A stretch of 64,000 bases of DNA from the NCBI RefSeq assembly GCF_001424025.1, contig NZ_LMPZ01000004.1, positions 62,001-126,000 on the forward strand, in the 5' to 3' direction. This stretch comes from Brevundimonas sp. Leaf363. GTDB taxonomy: Bacteria; Pseudomonadota; Alphaproteobacteria; Caulobacterales; Caulobacteraceae. Positions 51,887 through 61,575 of the stretch are shown one piece after another (positions within the stretch are counted from its first letter, which is position 1; each line of letters opens with the position of its first letter). Both the position numbers and the translations under genes were made by a program. The notes under the pieces were generated by a model, which saw only the letters and a list, made by a program, of their open reading frames with translations, made no database searches and was not told the origin of the DNA.

Positions 51887-52506
51887 TCGCCGCGCTGGGT
51901 CCGCATCAGGGGCACGATGGGATCGTCGCCCAGCGCCTGGATCACCTCGGCGAACGTCCCCGGCTTCTCGTCCTGGCCCAGCTTGAACTTGGCCTCGGTC
52001 GCCACGACCCGGGCGCGGAAGGCCAGGATGCGGGTCAGCATGGGGGCGAAGCGCGCGCCCATTTCCGCCGGGGTCCAGCGGTCGCCCTCAAGCGCGCGCG
52101 ACAGCTCGACGATCGACCGTTCGTTCTCCGACGCGTCGAAGGTCAGATCGACCTGGAAGCTGGCCAGGGCGTAGTTCCAGGTCGGCGCCCAGGTCGGGTC
52201 CGAAACCCAGGCGGGCGGGACGTAGGCGTGCGGTCCCTGAAAGACGATCAGGGCGCGGGGCTCAGCCTTCAGCGCCTCGACCTGCGGATTGCTCAGCGCG
52301 AAATGGCCGAAAAAGCCGGTGACGGCGCCGGACGCATCCGTCTCGGTCAGCAGCGGCAGCGGCGTCACGAAGGGGCCGCAGATCACCAGCCCCAGCATCT
52401 GCGCGCGCGTCAGGGCGGCGACGTCCGCCGGCGACCCCGGCTCGAACCGGTTCATGACGCCGGGGCGCGGCGCCGGGCCGGTTCCGTCCATCGATGCATC
52501 CCCCAT
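51883..52506 (-). CDS. PaiB family FMN-binding protein
   Basis: 207 residues with the FMN-binding split-barrel pattern of PaiB (family of putative negative regulators). GLVICGPFVTPLPLL, GHFALSNPQVEAL, VIFQGPHAYVPPAW and WNYALASFQVDLTF match, ending with KFKLGQDEKP. PaiB was named as a regulator of sporulation or protease genes in Bacillus; here the role is unknown. First gene of a small operon with the esterase. Confidence 0.88.
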   Translation of the reverse strand: MGDASMDGTGPAPRPGVMNRFEPGSPADVAALTRAQMLGLVICGPFVTPLPLLTETDASGAVTGFFGHFALSNPQVEALKAEPRALIVFQGPHAYVPPAWVSDPTWAPTWNYALASFQVDLTFDASENERSIVELSRALEGDRWTPAEMGARFAPMLTRILAFRARVVATEAKFKLGQDEKPGTFAEVIQALGDDPIVPLMRTQRGE

Positions 52507-52584
52507 TCCACGCGTCCAGCGCTAGGGTCCGAGCAGACCACCGCCCACATCCAACTTTGACGCGTGCCGGGGGCCAAGCGACGA

Positions 52585-54252
52585 TCAGGCCTGATAGCGG
52601 GCGCGGCCGCCGACGTAGGTGGCCAACACGGGGATCTCCTTCAGCGTCTCGACGTCGGCCGTGAACGGATCGGCCCCCAGCACCACAAGATCGGCCAGGA
52701 ACCCCGGCGCCAGCTTGCCCAGACGATCCTCCTGGAAGCCGGCGTAGGCGTTGGCGGCCGTGTAGGCGACCAGAGCCTGTTCGACGGTCACCTTCTCCTC
52801 GGGCAGCCACCCCTGCGGATTGGCGCCGTCGATGGTCTCGCGCGTCACCGCCGCATAGACGCCCAGCAGCGGGTCCAGCGGCGCCACCGGCCAGTCCGAG
52901 CCGAAGGTCACCGTGGCGCCCGACGCCATCAGCGAATGGAAGGCGTAGGTGCCGTGCAGCCGCTCCGGCCCGATCCGCTCGACCGCCCAGCGGCCGTCGT
53001 CGATGGCGTGGAAGGGCTGGACCGAGGCGATCACCTTCTCGGCGGCGAAGCGCGACACGGACGACGGCAGGATGTGCTGGGCGTGCTCGATGCGGAAGCG
53101 GCGATCGCGCTCGCCATGGGCCTGTACGACCTGCTGGAAGATGTCGAGCACGTCGTCATTGGCCAGGTCGCCGATGGCGTGGACCGTGACATGCAGGCCA
53201 GCGGCGTCCGCGGCCGTGACCAGCTCATGCAGTTCGTCCTTGGGGATCACGCGCTTGCCGGTCTCGCTCGGCATGTCGGTGTAGGGATCGTGGAAGACCG
53301 CCGTGCGCGAGCCCAGAGAGCCGTCGGCCAGTCCCTTCACCCCGCCCCAGCGCACCCAGTCGTCGCCCCTGCCCTCGGCGGCGACCAGGTCGGCCATCTT
53401 CCGCCAGTCGCGGATCGGCGCGAACGAATAGAAGCGCATGTCGGTCTCGCCCCTGGCCCGCAGGGCCCGGACGGTGTCGTGGCTGCGCCAGTCCAGTTCC
53501 GGCATGTGCACCTGGCTGACGCCGTGCTTCAGGCCGTGGGCGATGCCGCCGCGAACGATCTCCTCCATCTCCGCCTGGGTCTCGGCCGGGATGACGGCGT
53601 TGACCAGTTCGATGGCGTTGTCCTTCAGGATGCCGGTCGGCTCGCCCGCCGCGTCGCGCAGGATCAGGCCGCCGGCCGGATCGGGCGTGTCCCGGGTGAT
53701 CCCGGCCAGCCGCAGCGCGGCGGAGTTCAGCAGCATGGTGTGAAGGTCGGTGCGCGGCACCGCGACCGGCGTGTCGGGGGTGACGGCGTCGATCCAGTCC
53801 TTGCTCGGCAGCGCCCCGCCCAGCCGCTGTTCGTCCCAGCTGCCGCCCTTGATCCAGCGGCCCGGCGCGGCGCGCGCCGCTTCGCCCAGCCGGCGCGCGA
53901 AATCGGCCCGGTCCGTCGCGGCCAGCAGATCGACCTGCTGCAGCATCGCCGAGCCGGTGAAGAAGTGGGTGTGGTTGTCGATGAAGGCCGGCATGACGAA
54001 GGCGCCGCCCAGATCCACCACGCGCGTCATCGGCGTGGAAGCGGCGCGCACCGCCTGCGACCCCAGGGCGGCGATGCGATCGCCTGTGATCCCGATCGCG
54101 TCGGTGAAGGGCGCGCCGATCGCGCCGCCGGTCCAGATCCGTCCGTTGACCAGGGCCAGATCCAGCCCGGCCTGCATCGCCCACGCCGGCAGGTCCATGA
54201 CGGCGACGCCGGTCGCCACACTGGCGGTCAGAAGGCTGCGGCGGGTGAACAT
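52585..54252 (-). CDS. YtcJ-type amidohydrolase, exported
   Basis: 555-residue amidohydrolase-3 family enzyme. The N-terminus (FTRRSLLTASVATGVAV) is Tat-like. Metal-binding PAFIDNHTHFFTGSAML (HxH), HVTVHAIGD, RIEHAQHILPS and TFGSDWPVAPLDP are conserved. C-terminal GKLAPGFLADLVVLGADPF completes the composite barrel. ATG at 54252 chosen over 54486, which would overlap the divergent receptor. Substrate unknown. It is divergent from the TBDR at 54489, across 236 bases that should contain both promoters (nothing else evident there). Confidence 0.9.
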   Translation of the reverse strand: MFTRRSLLTASVATGVAVMDLPAWAMQAGLDLALVNGRIWTGGAIGAPFTDAIGITGDRIAALGSQAVRAASTPMTRVVDLGGAFVMPAFIDNHTHFFTGSAMLQQVDLLAATDRADFARRLGEAARAAPGRWIKGGSWDEQRLGGALPSKDWIDAVTPDTPVAVPRTDLHTMLLNSAALRLAGITRDTPDPAGGLILRDAAGEPTGILKDNAIELVNAVIPAETQAEMEEIVRGGIAHGLKHGVSQVHMPELDWRSHDTVRALRARGETDMRFYSFAPIRDWRKMADLVAAEGRGDDWVRWGGVKGLADGSLGSRTAVFHDPYTDMPSETGKRVIPKDELHELVTAADAAGLHVTVHAIGDLANDDVLDIFQQVVQAHGERDRRFRIEHAQHILPSSVSRFAAEKVIASVQPFHAIDDGRWAVERIGPERLHGTYAFHSLMASGATVTFGSDWPVAPLDPLLGVYAAVTRETIDGANPQGWLPEEKVTVEQALVAYTAANAYAGFQEDRLGKLAPGFLADLVVLGADPFTADVETLKEIPVLATYVGGRARYQA

Positions 54253-54488
54253 GGCGGAACCTGCGGGCTGGAGATCGGACGGCGACCGTCTCATTCCCCC
54301 GCCCGTCCGAAGCCGTCCAGTTCCATTTCTGCAACGGGGCCAGACTGATCGGTCCACGGAGGGCTTGGACCCGTCGCCTTTGCCAGATTGGATGTGTCTG
54401 GTGGGACCATTCGACCGAAACCCTGCACCTGCGGCCAAAGCGTCCTGGGGATAGGGAAGAGGCGGGCCGCCCAAAAAGGGGATCAAGA

Positions 54489-56702
54489 ATGAAGTCGGTC
54501 AAACTGTTCAGTGCCGTGTCGCTGGGGGCGTTGGGCGCCGCCATGGCGATCTCGGGCGCGGCCCAGGCGCAGGAAGCCACGGTCGAGGACATCATCGTCA
54601 CGGCCACCAAGCGCGACGAAAGCCTGCGCGACACGCCGCTGGCCATCAGCGCCATCACCGGCGAGCAGCTCCAGGCCGCCGGCGCCTCCAGCCTGGCCGA
54701 CTACATCGTCCGCCTGCCGGGCGTGGTCTTCAACGACTACCAGCCGGGCATCTCGGAGGTGATCATCCGCGGCGTCGCGGCGACCACCTATCACGAGCAG
54801 GGCCAGACCACGGTCGGCTACTACATCAACGAAGTGCCGGTGGTTGAGCCCGGCTTCCCGATCGGCATTCCCGACGTCGACACCTTCGACCTGCAGCGCG
54901 TCGAAGTGCTGCGCGGCCCGCAGGGCACCCTGTTCGGTTCGTCCACCCTGGGCGGCCTGGTCAACTACATCGTCGAGACGGCCGACACCGGCGGCTTCGA
55001 CGCGGCGGCCCAGGCCCAGGTCGGCTCGACCAAGAACTCGGACGGCGACGCCAACTATGCGCTGAAGGCCATGGTCAATGTGCCGATCGTCGCCGACACC
55101 CTGGCGGTGCGCCTGACGGCGAACCAGCGCGTCGACGCCGGCTATCTGGACAACCCGGGCACGGGCGAGATGGGCAGCAACGACTTCCGCGTCTCGGGCC
55201 TGCGCGGCTCGGCGGTTTACACCCCGACGCCGGACACCAAGGTCACCTTCCTGAGCGCCTATCAGGAGACCGAGCTGGACGACCAGACCTATCTGGACCT
55301 GAACAACCCCTACATCCGCAACACGCCGCGCGCTGAAACGCAGGAAACCAGCTTCTGGCTGAACACCCTGCGCCTGGACCAGACGCTCAGCTTCGCGAAC
55401 CTGACCGTCATCGCCTCGCACAACGACAAGGACAACACGACTGTCCTGTCCTACCCGTATCCCTATGTGACCGGCGTCACGAGCGGCGACGGCGCCGCCT
55501 ATTCGGTCGGCGTGGCCGAAGCGACGATCGACACCCTGGAGGCGCGCCTGTCGTCGCCGGGCGACGGTCCCTTTAACTGGCTGGTCGGCGTCAGCTACCT
55601 GAAGGCCGAAAAGTCCAGCCGCGACCGCATCTATCAGCAGGGCGCCGCCGCCTTCATCGACGCCAACCCTGTCCTGTACGGCGGCGTGTCGGGCTCGGTC
55701 CTGGCCCCGAACGACGCCATCTACGGCTATTTCGCGGACAGCGAGAACGAAGACTTCGGCATCTTCGGCGAAGTGTCCTGGGAGCTGACGCCCCAACTGG
55801 AGCTGATCCTGGGCGGCCGCTACTACGACACCCAGAACTCGGCGACGATCACCAACGCGGCCGGCTCGCTGTTCCCCGGCGGCATCTCCAATGAAGCCAC
55901 CTTCGGCCAGTCCCAGTCGGAAAACGGCTTCACGCCCAAGGTCACGCTGACCTACCGTCCGCATGACAACCTGATGGTCTACGGCACCTATTCGGAAGGC
56001 TATCGCGTCGGCGGTCCGAACCCGAACGCCGCCATTCTGGACGGCATCCCGGAAAGCTACGAGAGCGACACCACCAAGAACTACGAACTGGGCGTGCGTT
56101 CGGCTACCGCGGACGGCCGCTACACCTTCGACGTGACCGTCTTCCACATCGACTGGGAGAACATCCAGGCGCGCCTGTTCACCGACGCGCCGTACTACTA
56201 CTCGTATGTGACCAACGCCGGCGGGGCCGAGATCAACGGCCTTGAGCTGTCGACGCAGGTCGCGCTGACGGACGACCTGAGCTTCCACTCCAACATCACC
56301 TATCAGGAAGCGTCGCTGACCGAGTTCCTGCCGGACACCTTCGCGGTGGGCGGCGGCTATGCGGCCGGTTCGACCCTGCCGGGCTCCTCGGAGTGGTCGA
56401 TCGCCAACAACCTGACCTACGCGCCGTCCGGCTGGTGGGGCGCGCCCAGCTTCGATCTGGCGCACCGCTATCTGTCCGAGGCACCGGTCGCCTTCGGCAA
56501 TCCGAACCAGCGCGGCGGCTTCGACATCTTCGACATCCGCGCGGCGGTCGAACTGACGCCGAGCGTCAAGCTGCTGGCCTTCGTGAACAACGTGACGGAC
56601 GCCTACGGCGTGCTGAACGCCCCCTTCACGTCGCAGGCGGTCCCGGCCGGTTCGATCGTGCGCCCGCGCACCTTCGGCATTCGCTTCGACTGGTCGTACT
56701 AA
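54489..56702 (+). CDS. TonB-dependent receptor
   Basis: 737-residue outer-membrane receptor, smaller than the other receptors here. Signal peptide (LFSAVSLGALGAAMAISGAAQAQ), TonB-box-like VEDIIVTATKRDESL, plug with LADYIVRLPGVVFNDY, VIIRGVAATTYHEQG and QRVEVLRGPQGTLFGSSTLGGLVNY. The barrel ends with TFGIRFDWSY. This N-terminus belongs to the group with DESLRDTPLAISA, typical of sphingomonad/Caulobacter receptors. It is 16 bases before the propeller-amidohydrolase gene, so they form an operon. Confidence 0.95.
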   Translation: MKSVKLFSAVSLGALGAAMAISGAAQAQEATVEDIIVTATKRDESLRDTPLAISAITGEQLQAAGASSLADYIVRLPGVVFNDYQPGISEVIIRGVAATTYHEQGQTTVGYYINEVPVVEPGFPIGIPDVDTFDLQRVEVLRGPQGTLFGSSTLGGLVNYIVETADTGGFDAAAQAQVGSTKNSDGDANYALKAMVNVPIVADTLAVRLTANQRVDAGYLDNPGTGEMGSNDFRVSGLRGSAVYTPTPDTKVTFLSAYQETELDDQTYLDLNNPYIRNTPRAETQETSFWLNTLRLDQTLSFANLTVIASHNDKDNTTVLSYPYPYVTGVTSGDGAAYSVGVAEATIDTLEARLSSPGDGPFNWLVGVSYLKAEKSSRDRIYQQGAAAFIDANPVLYGGVSGSVLAPNDAIYGYFADSENEDFGIFGEVSWELTPQLELILGGRYYDTQNSATITNAAGSLFPGGISNEATFGQSQSENGFTPKVTLTYRPHDNLMVYGTYSEGYRVGGPNPNAAILDGIPESYESDTTKNYELGVRSATADGRYTFDVTVFHIDWENIQARLFTDAPYYYSYVTNAGGAEINGLELSTQVALTDDLSFHSNITYQEASLTEFLPDTFAVGGGYAAGSTLPGSSEWSIANNLTYAPSGWWGAPSFDLAHRYLSEAPVAFGNPNQRGGFDIFDIRAAVELTPSVKLLAFVNNVTDAYGVLNAPFTSQAVPAGSIVRPRTFGIRFDWSY

Positions 56703-56718
56703 GTTAGGGAGGGGCGTG

Positions 56719-59700
56719 ATGAAGCGCGCCCGTCTTCCACTTCTGCTGCTCGCGCTCGCCACACCGGCGGGCGCGAGTTTTGCTGATGGAGCTCCGGCCC
56801 CGCGCCAGCTGACGTTCACGGCCGAGACCGGCACCTGGATGCACCCGGACCTGTCGCCGGACGGCCGGCGCATCGTCTTCGACATCCTGGGCGACCTCTA
56901 TGCGGTCGATGCGACAGGCGGGGCGGCGACGCCGATCCTGGCCGGCGTCCCGTTCGAGAGCCAGCCCGTCTTCTCACCCGACGGCCGCCGCATCGCCTTC
57001 GTCAGCGACCGGTCGGGCGTGACCAATCTGTGGACCGCCGACGCCGACGGATCCAACCCGCGCCAGCTTTCGGCGGAGACCAGCCTGAACGTCATGGCGG
57101 CGCCCGCGTGGAGCCCAGATGGCGCGGCGGTCTACGTCTCGCGCATGGTCCATTCGGTCCTGACCTACGAGATCTGGGCCTTCCCGGCCGAGGGCGGCGC
57201 AGGCAAGCAGATCACCAAGGCCCAGCCCAATGGAAACGACGACTGGGACAACCGCCGCAACGCCCTCGGCGTCCAGCCGTCGCCGGACGGCAAGGCGATC
57301 TACTACGCGGTTCGCTCAGGCCATCTCTGGACGCTGAAGGACCCGCCGCAGTGGTCTGTGGCGCGCCGCGACCTCGCCTCGGGCGAGGAGACCACCGTCA
57401 TCTCCGGCGCGGGCGGCGCCATGAGCCCGGCCCTGTCGCACGACGGCCGCCGCATCGCCTATGCCGCCCGCGAGGGCCAGCAGACGTGGCTGCGACTGCG
57501 CGATCTGGAGACCGGTCAGGACCGGCCGCTGATCCCGATCGACCACGACGGACAGGAGGGCGGCTTCTACTACGGCCTGACGCCGCGCTTCACCTTCGCG
57601 GCCGACGACCAGACCATCGTCCTGAGCCTGGATGGCCGCATTCAGCGACTGACGCTGGCGGACCTGTCGCTCAGCGCCATCCCCTTCCAGGCGCCCGTCG
57701 ATCTGGCGATCGGGCCAAACACGCGTCTGTCGATCCCGGAAGAGGCCGGGCCTGTGCGCGTCCGCATCGCGCAAGGCGCGCGCCTGTCTCCGGACGGAAA
57801 GACCTTCGCCTTCACGGCTCTGGGCGGCCTCTATCTGCAGGACCGCGCGGGCGGTCCGCCGCGTCGCCTGAGCGAGGCGAGCGGCATGGTCTTCCAGCCC
57901 GGCTGGTCGCCCGATGGATCGACCCTGGCCTATGTCACCTGGACCGACCACGACGGCGGCGCGGTCTGGACCCTGCCCGTCGCGGGCGGGGCGCCGACGC
58001 GCCTGACGACCACCGACGCCTATTACACCGAGCCGGTCTTCTCGCCTGACGGCGCGACCCTGGCGGTGCTGCGCGCCAGCCAGTTCGACCGGGTCCGCAC
58101 GGTCAATGAGATATCGCCACTGCGGAACACCGACGTGGTCACCCTACCCGCCTCGGGCGGCGCCGAGACGCGGCTGGCCCGCACTTTCGGCGCCCGCTTT
58201 CTGGGCTTCGACGCGAGCGGTCAGCGGGTGCGTTACTACACCCCCGGCGGCGTTCAGTCTGTCGCCCTGAGCGGCGGAGAACCGCGCGCCGAGCTGGGCG
58301 TGCTGGGCCAGTCGCCGTCGCAGTATGTCGGCGTGAACGTCGCCGCGGATGAGGTCCGCCTCAGCCCCGACGGCGCCCACGCCCTGGTCCGTCAGGCCTT
58401 TGAGATGTGGCTGGTCGAAACGCCCGCCCGTACCGACGACGCCGCCCCGACCGTGACGCTGGGCGCTGAAGGCACGCACCGCATCACCGCCGTCGGCGCC
58501 GATACGCTCGGCTGGAGCGCGGATGGCCGCAGCCTGGTCTGGTCCGTCGGATCGACCCTGCGCGTCCTGTCGCTCAGCGCCGTCGACCGCGCCTCCTTCA
58601 CCGCCGCCGAGGCGACCGCCTCGACTACCGAGGCCCACGTCACCGTCCCCCGCGACGTCCCCACTGGCGCCGTCGTCCTGCGCGGCGCGACGGCCCTGAC
58701 CATGCGCGGCGACGAGGTGATCGAGAACGCCGATGTGCTGGTGATCGGCGACCGCATCGCCGCCATCGGCCGGCGCGGCCAGGTGTCCATACCGGACGGC
58801 GCCGAGATCCGTCGCCTGGACGGCAAGTTCATCACCCCCGGCTTCATCGACGCCCATGCCCACTGGTTCGAGGTGCGCCGCGACCTGCAGTCGGTCGGCC
58901 ATTGGGACTTCCTGGCCAACCTCAGCTTCGGGGTCACCTCGGGTCTGGAGGTTCAGCCCTTCACGCCCGACGTCTTCGTCTATCAGGACATGATCGACGC
59001 CGGCATGGCGCCCGGCCCGCGCGCCTGGTCGACCGGGCCGGGCATGTTCCGCAACAGCCCCAATGCCACCGAGGCCGATGTCGCGGGCGTCCTGACCCGC
59101 TATCGCGACCATTACCGGACGCGGAACATCAAGGCCTATATGACCGGCGATCGCGAGACGCGGCGGCGCGTGGCCGGGGTGCTGGCGGCCGAGGGCATGA
59201 TGGCGACCACCGAGGGCGCCAGCGACCTGAACCTGGGCCTCACCCACTTCATCGACGGCTTCGCGGGCAATGAGCACGCCCTGCCCGTCACGCCGTTGCG
59301 CGAGGACGTCGTGACCCTGATGGCGTTCACGCGCACCAGCTATACGCCCACCCTGTCGGTGCTCTACGGCGGCTGGCCGGCGCTGTTCGAGGACATCATC
59401 CACCAGCGTCCGCAGGACGATCCGCGCGTCCAGCGTTTCATGCCGCGCGAAGTGATCGAGGAGAAGCTACGCGACCGACACTGGGCGCCCGAGGAGGCCC
59501 AGACCTACGCCCGCTTCGCCGCGGACGCGCTGCGCGTCCAGCGGGCCGGCGGCCTGGTCGGCATGGGCAGCCATGGCGAGGTTCAGGGCCTGGGCATGCA
59601 CTGGGAGATGCAGGCCTATGCAGCGGGCGGCGCCACGCCGATGGAGGTGCTGCACGCCGCCACCATGGGCTCGGCCGAGACCATCGGCCGGATCGGCGAA

Positions 59701-59907
59701 GTCGGCAGCCTGGAGCCGGGCAAGTTCGCCGACATTCTCATCATGGACGCCGACCCGCGCGAGACCATCGCCAACACCCTGTCGCTGCACTGGGTGATGA
59801 AGGGCGGCCGTCTCTACGACAGCCGCACCCTGGACGAGGTCTGGCCCCGCCGGCAGCCACTGGACCCGGCTTTCCTCCGAGCGCCGGAAACGCCGGGCGC
59901 CCTCTGA
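56719..59907 (+). CDS. exported TolB-like propeller–amidohydrolase fusion
   Basis: 1062-residue secreted protein. Residues 1-24 are a signal peptide. Residues about 28-590 hold WD40-like (PD40) repeats: MHPDLSPDGRRIVFDI, SQPVFSPDGRRIAFVSD, WSPDGAAVYVS, FQPGWSPDGSTLAYV, EPVFSPDGATLAVLR. Residues about 640-1050 form an amidohydrolase: RGATALTMRGDEVIENADV, FITPGFIDAHAHWFEV (HxH), MATTEGASDLN, and GSLEPGKFADILIMDADP. The propeller probably helps bind large peptide-like substrates before the hydrolase acts (inference). GGGAGGGG precedes the ATG at 56719. Confidence 0.92.
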   Translation: MKRARLPLLLLALATPAGASFADGAPAPRQLTFTAETGTWMHPDLSPDGRRIVFDILGDLYAVDATGGAATPILAGVPFESQPVFSPDGRRIAFVSDRSGVTNLWTADADGSNPRQLSAETSLNVMAAPAWSPDGAAVYVSRMVHSVLTYEIWAFPAEGGAGKQITKAQPNGNDDWDNRRNALGVQPSPDGKAIYYAVRSGHLWTLKDPPQWSVARRDLASGEETTVISGAGGAMSPALSHDGRRIAYAAREGQQTWLRLRDLETGQDRPLIPIDHDGQEGGFYYGLTPRFTFAADDQTIVLSLDGRIQRLTLADLSLSAIPFQAPVDLAIGPNTRLSIPEEAGPVRVRIAQGARLSPDGKTFAFTALGGLYLQDRAGGPPRRLSEASGMVFQPGWSPDGSTLAYVTWTDHDGGAVWTLPVAGGAPTRLTTTDAYYTEPVFSPDGATLAVLRASQFDRVRTVNEISPLRNTDVVTLPASGGAETRLARTFGARFLGFDASGQRVRYYTPGGVQSVALSGGEPRAELGVLGQSPSQYVGVNVAADEVRLSPDGAHALVRQAFEMWLVETPARTDDAAPTVTLGAEGTHRITAVGADTLGWSADGRSLVWSVGSTLRVLSLSAVDRASFTAAEATASTTEAHVTVPRDVPTGAVVLRGATALTMRGDEVIENADVLVIGDRIAAIGRRGQVSIPDGAEIRRLDGKFITPGFIDAHAHWFEVRRDLQSVGHWDFLANLSFGVTSGLEVQPFTPDVFVYQDMIDAGMAPGPRAWSTGPGMFRNSPNATEADVAGVLTRYRDHYRTRNIKAYMTGDRETRRRVAGVLAAEGMMATTEGASDLNLGLTHFIDGFAGNEHALPVTPLREDVVTLMAFTRTSYTPTLSVLYGGWPALFEDIIHQRPQDDPRVQRFMPREVIEEKLRDRHWAPEEAQTYARFAADALRVQRAGGLVGMGSHGEVQGLGMHWEMQAYAAGGATPMEVLHAATMGSAETIGRIGEVGSLEPGKFADILIMDADPRETIANTLSLHWVMKGGRLYDSRTLDEVWPRRQPLDPAFLRAPETPGAL

Positions 59908-59924
59908 CGCGCCGGCGCCAAGGC

Positions 59925-60497
59925 TTACGCGGCTGGCTTCACCAGCACGCCGTCGACGGGTTGCAGCACGCCGTTGCTGGCCAAGGTCTCCGCGCCGGTC
60001 AGTCGGCCGACCGCACCATCGGGCGCGGTGACCACGATCGTCTGGCCGTCGCGGGTGAACTTCAGCAGTCCGTCCGCCATCGTCCGCATCTCGACCGACC
60101 CGCCTGAGGCCCGGTCCAGCGCGCCGTTGATGTCCGCCCGGGTCAGGGCGCCCGGCACGGTGTGCGCGCGCAGCAGGGCGATGCTCTGCGCCCGCAGCGC
60201 CTCATCCGACAGGTCGTTCGCCCCGCCGGTCGCCTGCATGGCCGCGTCGACGGGTGCGAACACCGTATAGGGCCCCTTGCCGTCCAGCACCGTCGCCAGA
60301 CCCGAGCCGCCCACCACGCCTTCCAGCGCGTTGAGATCGCCCTCGCCCTTCAAGGCTTCGGCGAGGGTCTTGGAGGACGGCGCCGGCGTACCGGCCGGGC
60401 CCGTCGTCTCAGCCTTCTCACCACACGCCGCCAGGGGCGCGGCCGTCAGCGACAGAAGCACGAGCGACATCGCCGCCCGACGTTGAAGCGTGTTCAT
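59925..60497 (-). CDS. fasciclin (FAS1) domain lipoprotein
   Basis: 190 residues. A lipoprotein signal (LTAAPLAAC, with the Cys near residue 25) is followed by one FAS1 domain (about 45-188): LNALEGVVGGSGLATVL, GPYTVFAPVDAAMQ and the C-terminal LASNGVLQPVDGVLVK. FAS1 proteins are adhesion or matrix-associated. Separate from its neighbours in function. Confidence 0.9.
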   Translation of the reverse strand: MNTLQRRAAMSLVLLSLTAAPLAACGEKAETTGPAGTPAPSSKTLAEALKGEGDLNALEGVVGGSGLATVLDGKGPYTVFAPVDAAMQATGGANDLSDEALRAQSIALLRAHTVPGALTRADINGALDRASGGSVEMRTMADGLLKFTRDGQTIVVTAPDGAVGRLTGAETLASNGVLQPVDGVLVKPAA

Positions 60498-60516
60498 GGT
60501 CGTATGTCCGTCGGGT

Positions 60517-61494
60517 TCAGGTGAGAAGCTGGATCACGGTCTGCACCAGCTGCGTCGTCGGATCGACCTGGTACACATAGCCGTCGCTGTAGCGGTACAT
60601 GCTCTGCGGTCCGTCCGCATACTGGTTCCGATAGGCGTAGGGCACGTTGTAGACGTCGTAGCCGGCCGGCATCGGCTGACCCACCGTCCAGTTCTGCCCC
60701 GTCAGCAGCGCGGCGACCTGGGTGATCGACTGGTTCTGCGGATTGACGCCGTACAGGACCCCGTCCGCATAACGATAGGCGTTCCGGTCCTGCAGCCCGT
60801 AGTACTGGCTATAATAGGCGGGGGCGGGCTCATAGTTGTACTGCGCCGGCCACGTGTTGCCGGTCCACAGCGCGCCGCCCAGCACCGGCAGATAGCCCAG
60901 CAGCCCGCCCTGCGCGTTCGTGCGGTACAGATAGCCGTCGCGGTACCGGTAGTCGTTGGCGTCCCGCACGTTCCAGACGTAGCGGTAGCGGTCGTAGCGG
61001 TCGTCGTCGCGCGCCCGATCGACCTGCCGCGCCAGGCCGGGCGGCAGGCAGCCGTTGTCCCGCTTGGCCAGACCGGGCGGGCAGCCGTCGATCACGCGGC
61101 GCTCGACCCGGTCACGGAACACGATGCGCGTGCGGTCGGGCGCAACCACCTGGCGCTCGATCACGCGAACCGCCTCGGGACGGGGATCGCGGCGGTCGTC
61201 CCGCCGCTCGGCCCGCTGTTGCGGACGAGGATCGCGCCGATCGTCCGGACGCGCGGCGCGCATGGGGCCGCCGTTCGGACGTTCCGCCCGCTCCTGCCCC
61301 CGCTTGCCGTCGTTGTCCCGGCCATGGCCCCGGTTGTCGTCACGCGAGCGCTCGGCGCGCGGACCGCCGCCATGGCCCCGCTCGGCGCCGTGGCCATTGC
61401 CGTTGCCGTTGCCGTTACCGGGCTGCGCGGCCGCCATCTGCGGCAGGGTGGAAGCGATCAGCGTCGCCACGGCGACGGAAATCATTCGGTTCAT
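60517..61494 (-). CDS. secreted Arg/Asp/Gly-rich protein with YRY(A/S)DG repeats
   Basis: 325 residues. Signal peptide (MNRMISVAVATLIASTLPQMAAAQ). Residues about 25-110 are low complexity: GNGNGNGNG followed by Arg/Asp/Gly-rich runs with a repeated DRRDPRP. A central CPPGLAKRDNGCLPPGLA is seen. The C-terminal part has three similar repeats built on YRYxDGYxYxxxxxxxx (YRYRDGYLYRTN, YRYADGVLYGVN, YRYSDGYVYQVD). AGGAGG just upstream supports the start. The C-terminal repeats resemble those of secreted RcnB/nickel-cobalt-type and DUF-type periplasmic proteins, but I cannot name the function. Confidence 0.75.
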   Translation of the reverse strand: MNRMISVAVATLIASTLPQMAAAQPGNGNGNGNGHGAERGHGGGPRAERSRDDNRGHGRDNDGKRGQERAERPNGGPMRAARPDDRRDPRPQQRAERRDDRRDPRPEAVRVIERQVVAPDRTRIVFRDRVERRVIDGCPPGLAKRDNGCLPPGLARQVDRARDDDRYDRYRYVWNVRDANDYRYRDGYLYRTNAQGGLLGYLPVLGGALWTGNTWPAQYNYEPAPAYYSQYYGLQDRNAYRYADGVLYGVNPQNQSITQVAALLTGQNWTVGQPMPAGYDVYNVPYAYRNQYADGPQSMYRYSDGYVYQVDPTTQLVQTVIQLLT

Positions 61495-61575
61495 CGAAAC
61501 CTCCTAGAGTCCGATGCCGAACGTACGCGCGATCCGACCGGTTCCGCCTCCGCCGCGGCACGGGATCGCGTCGCC

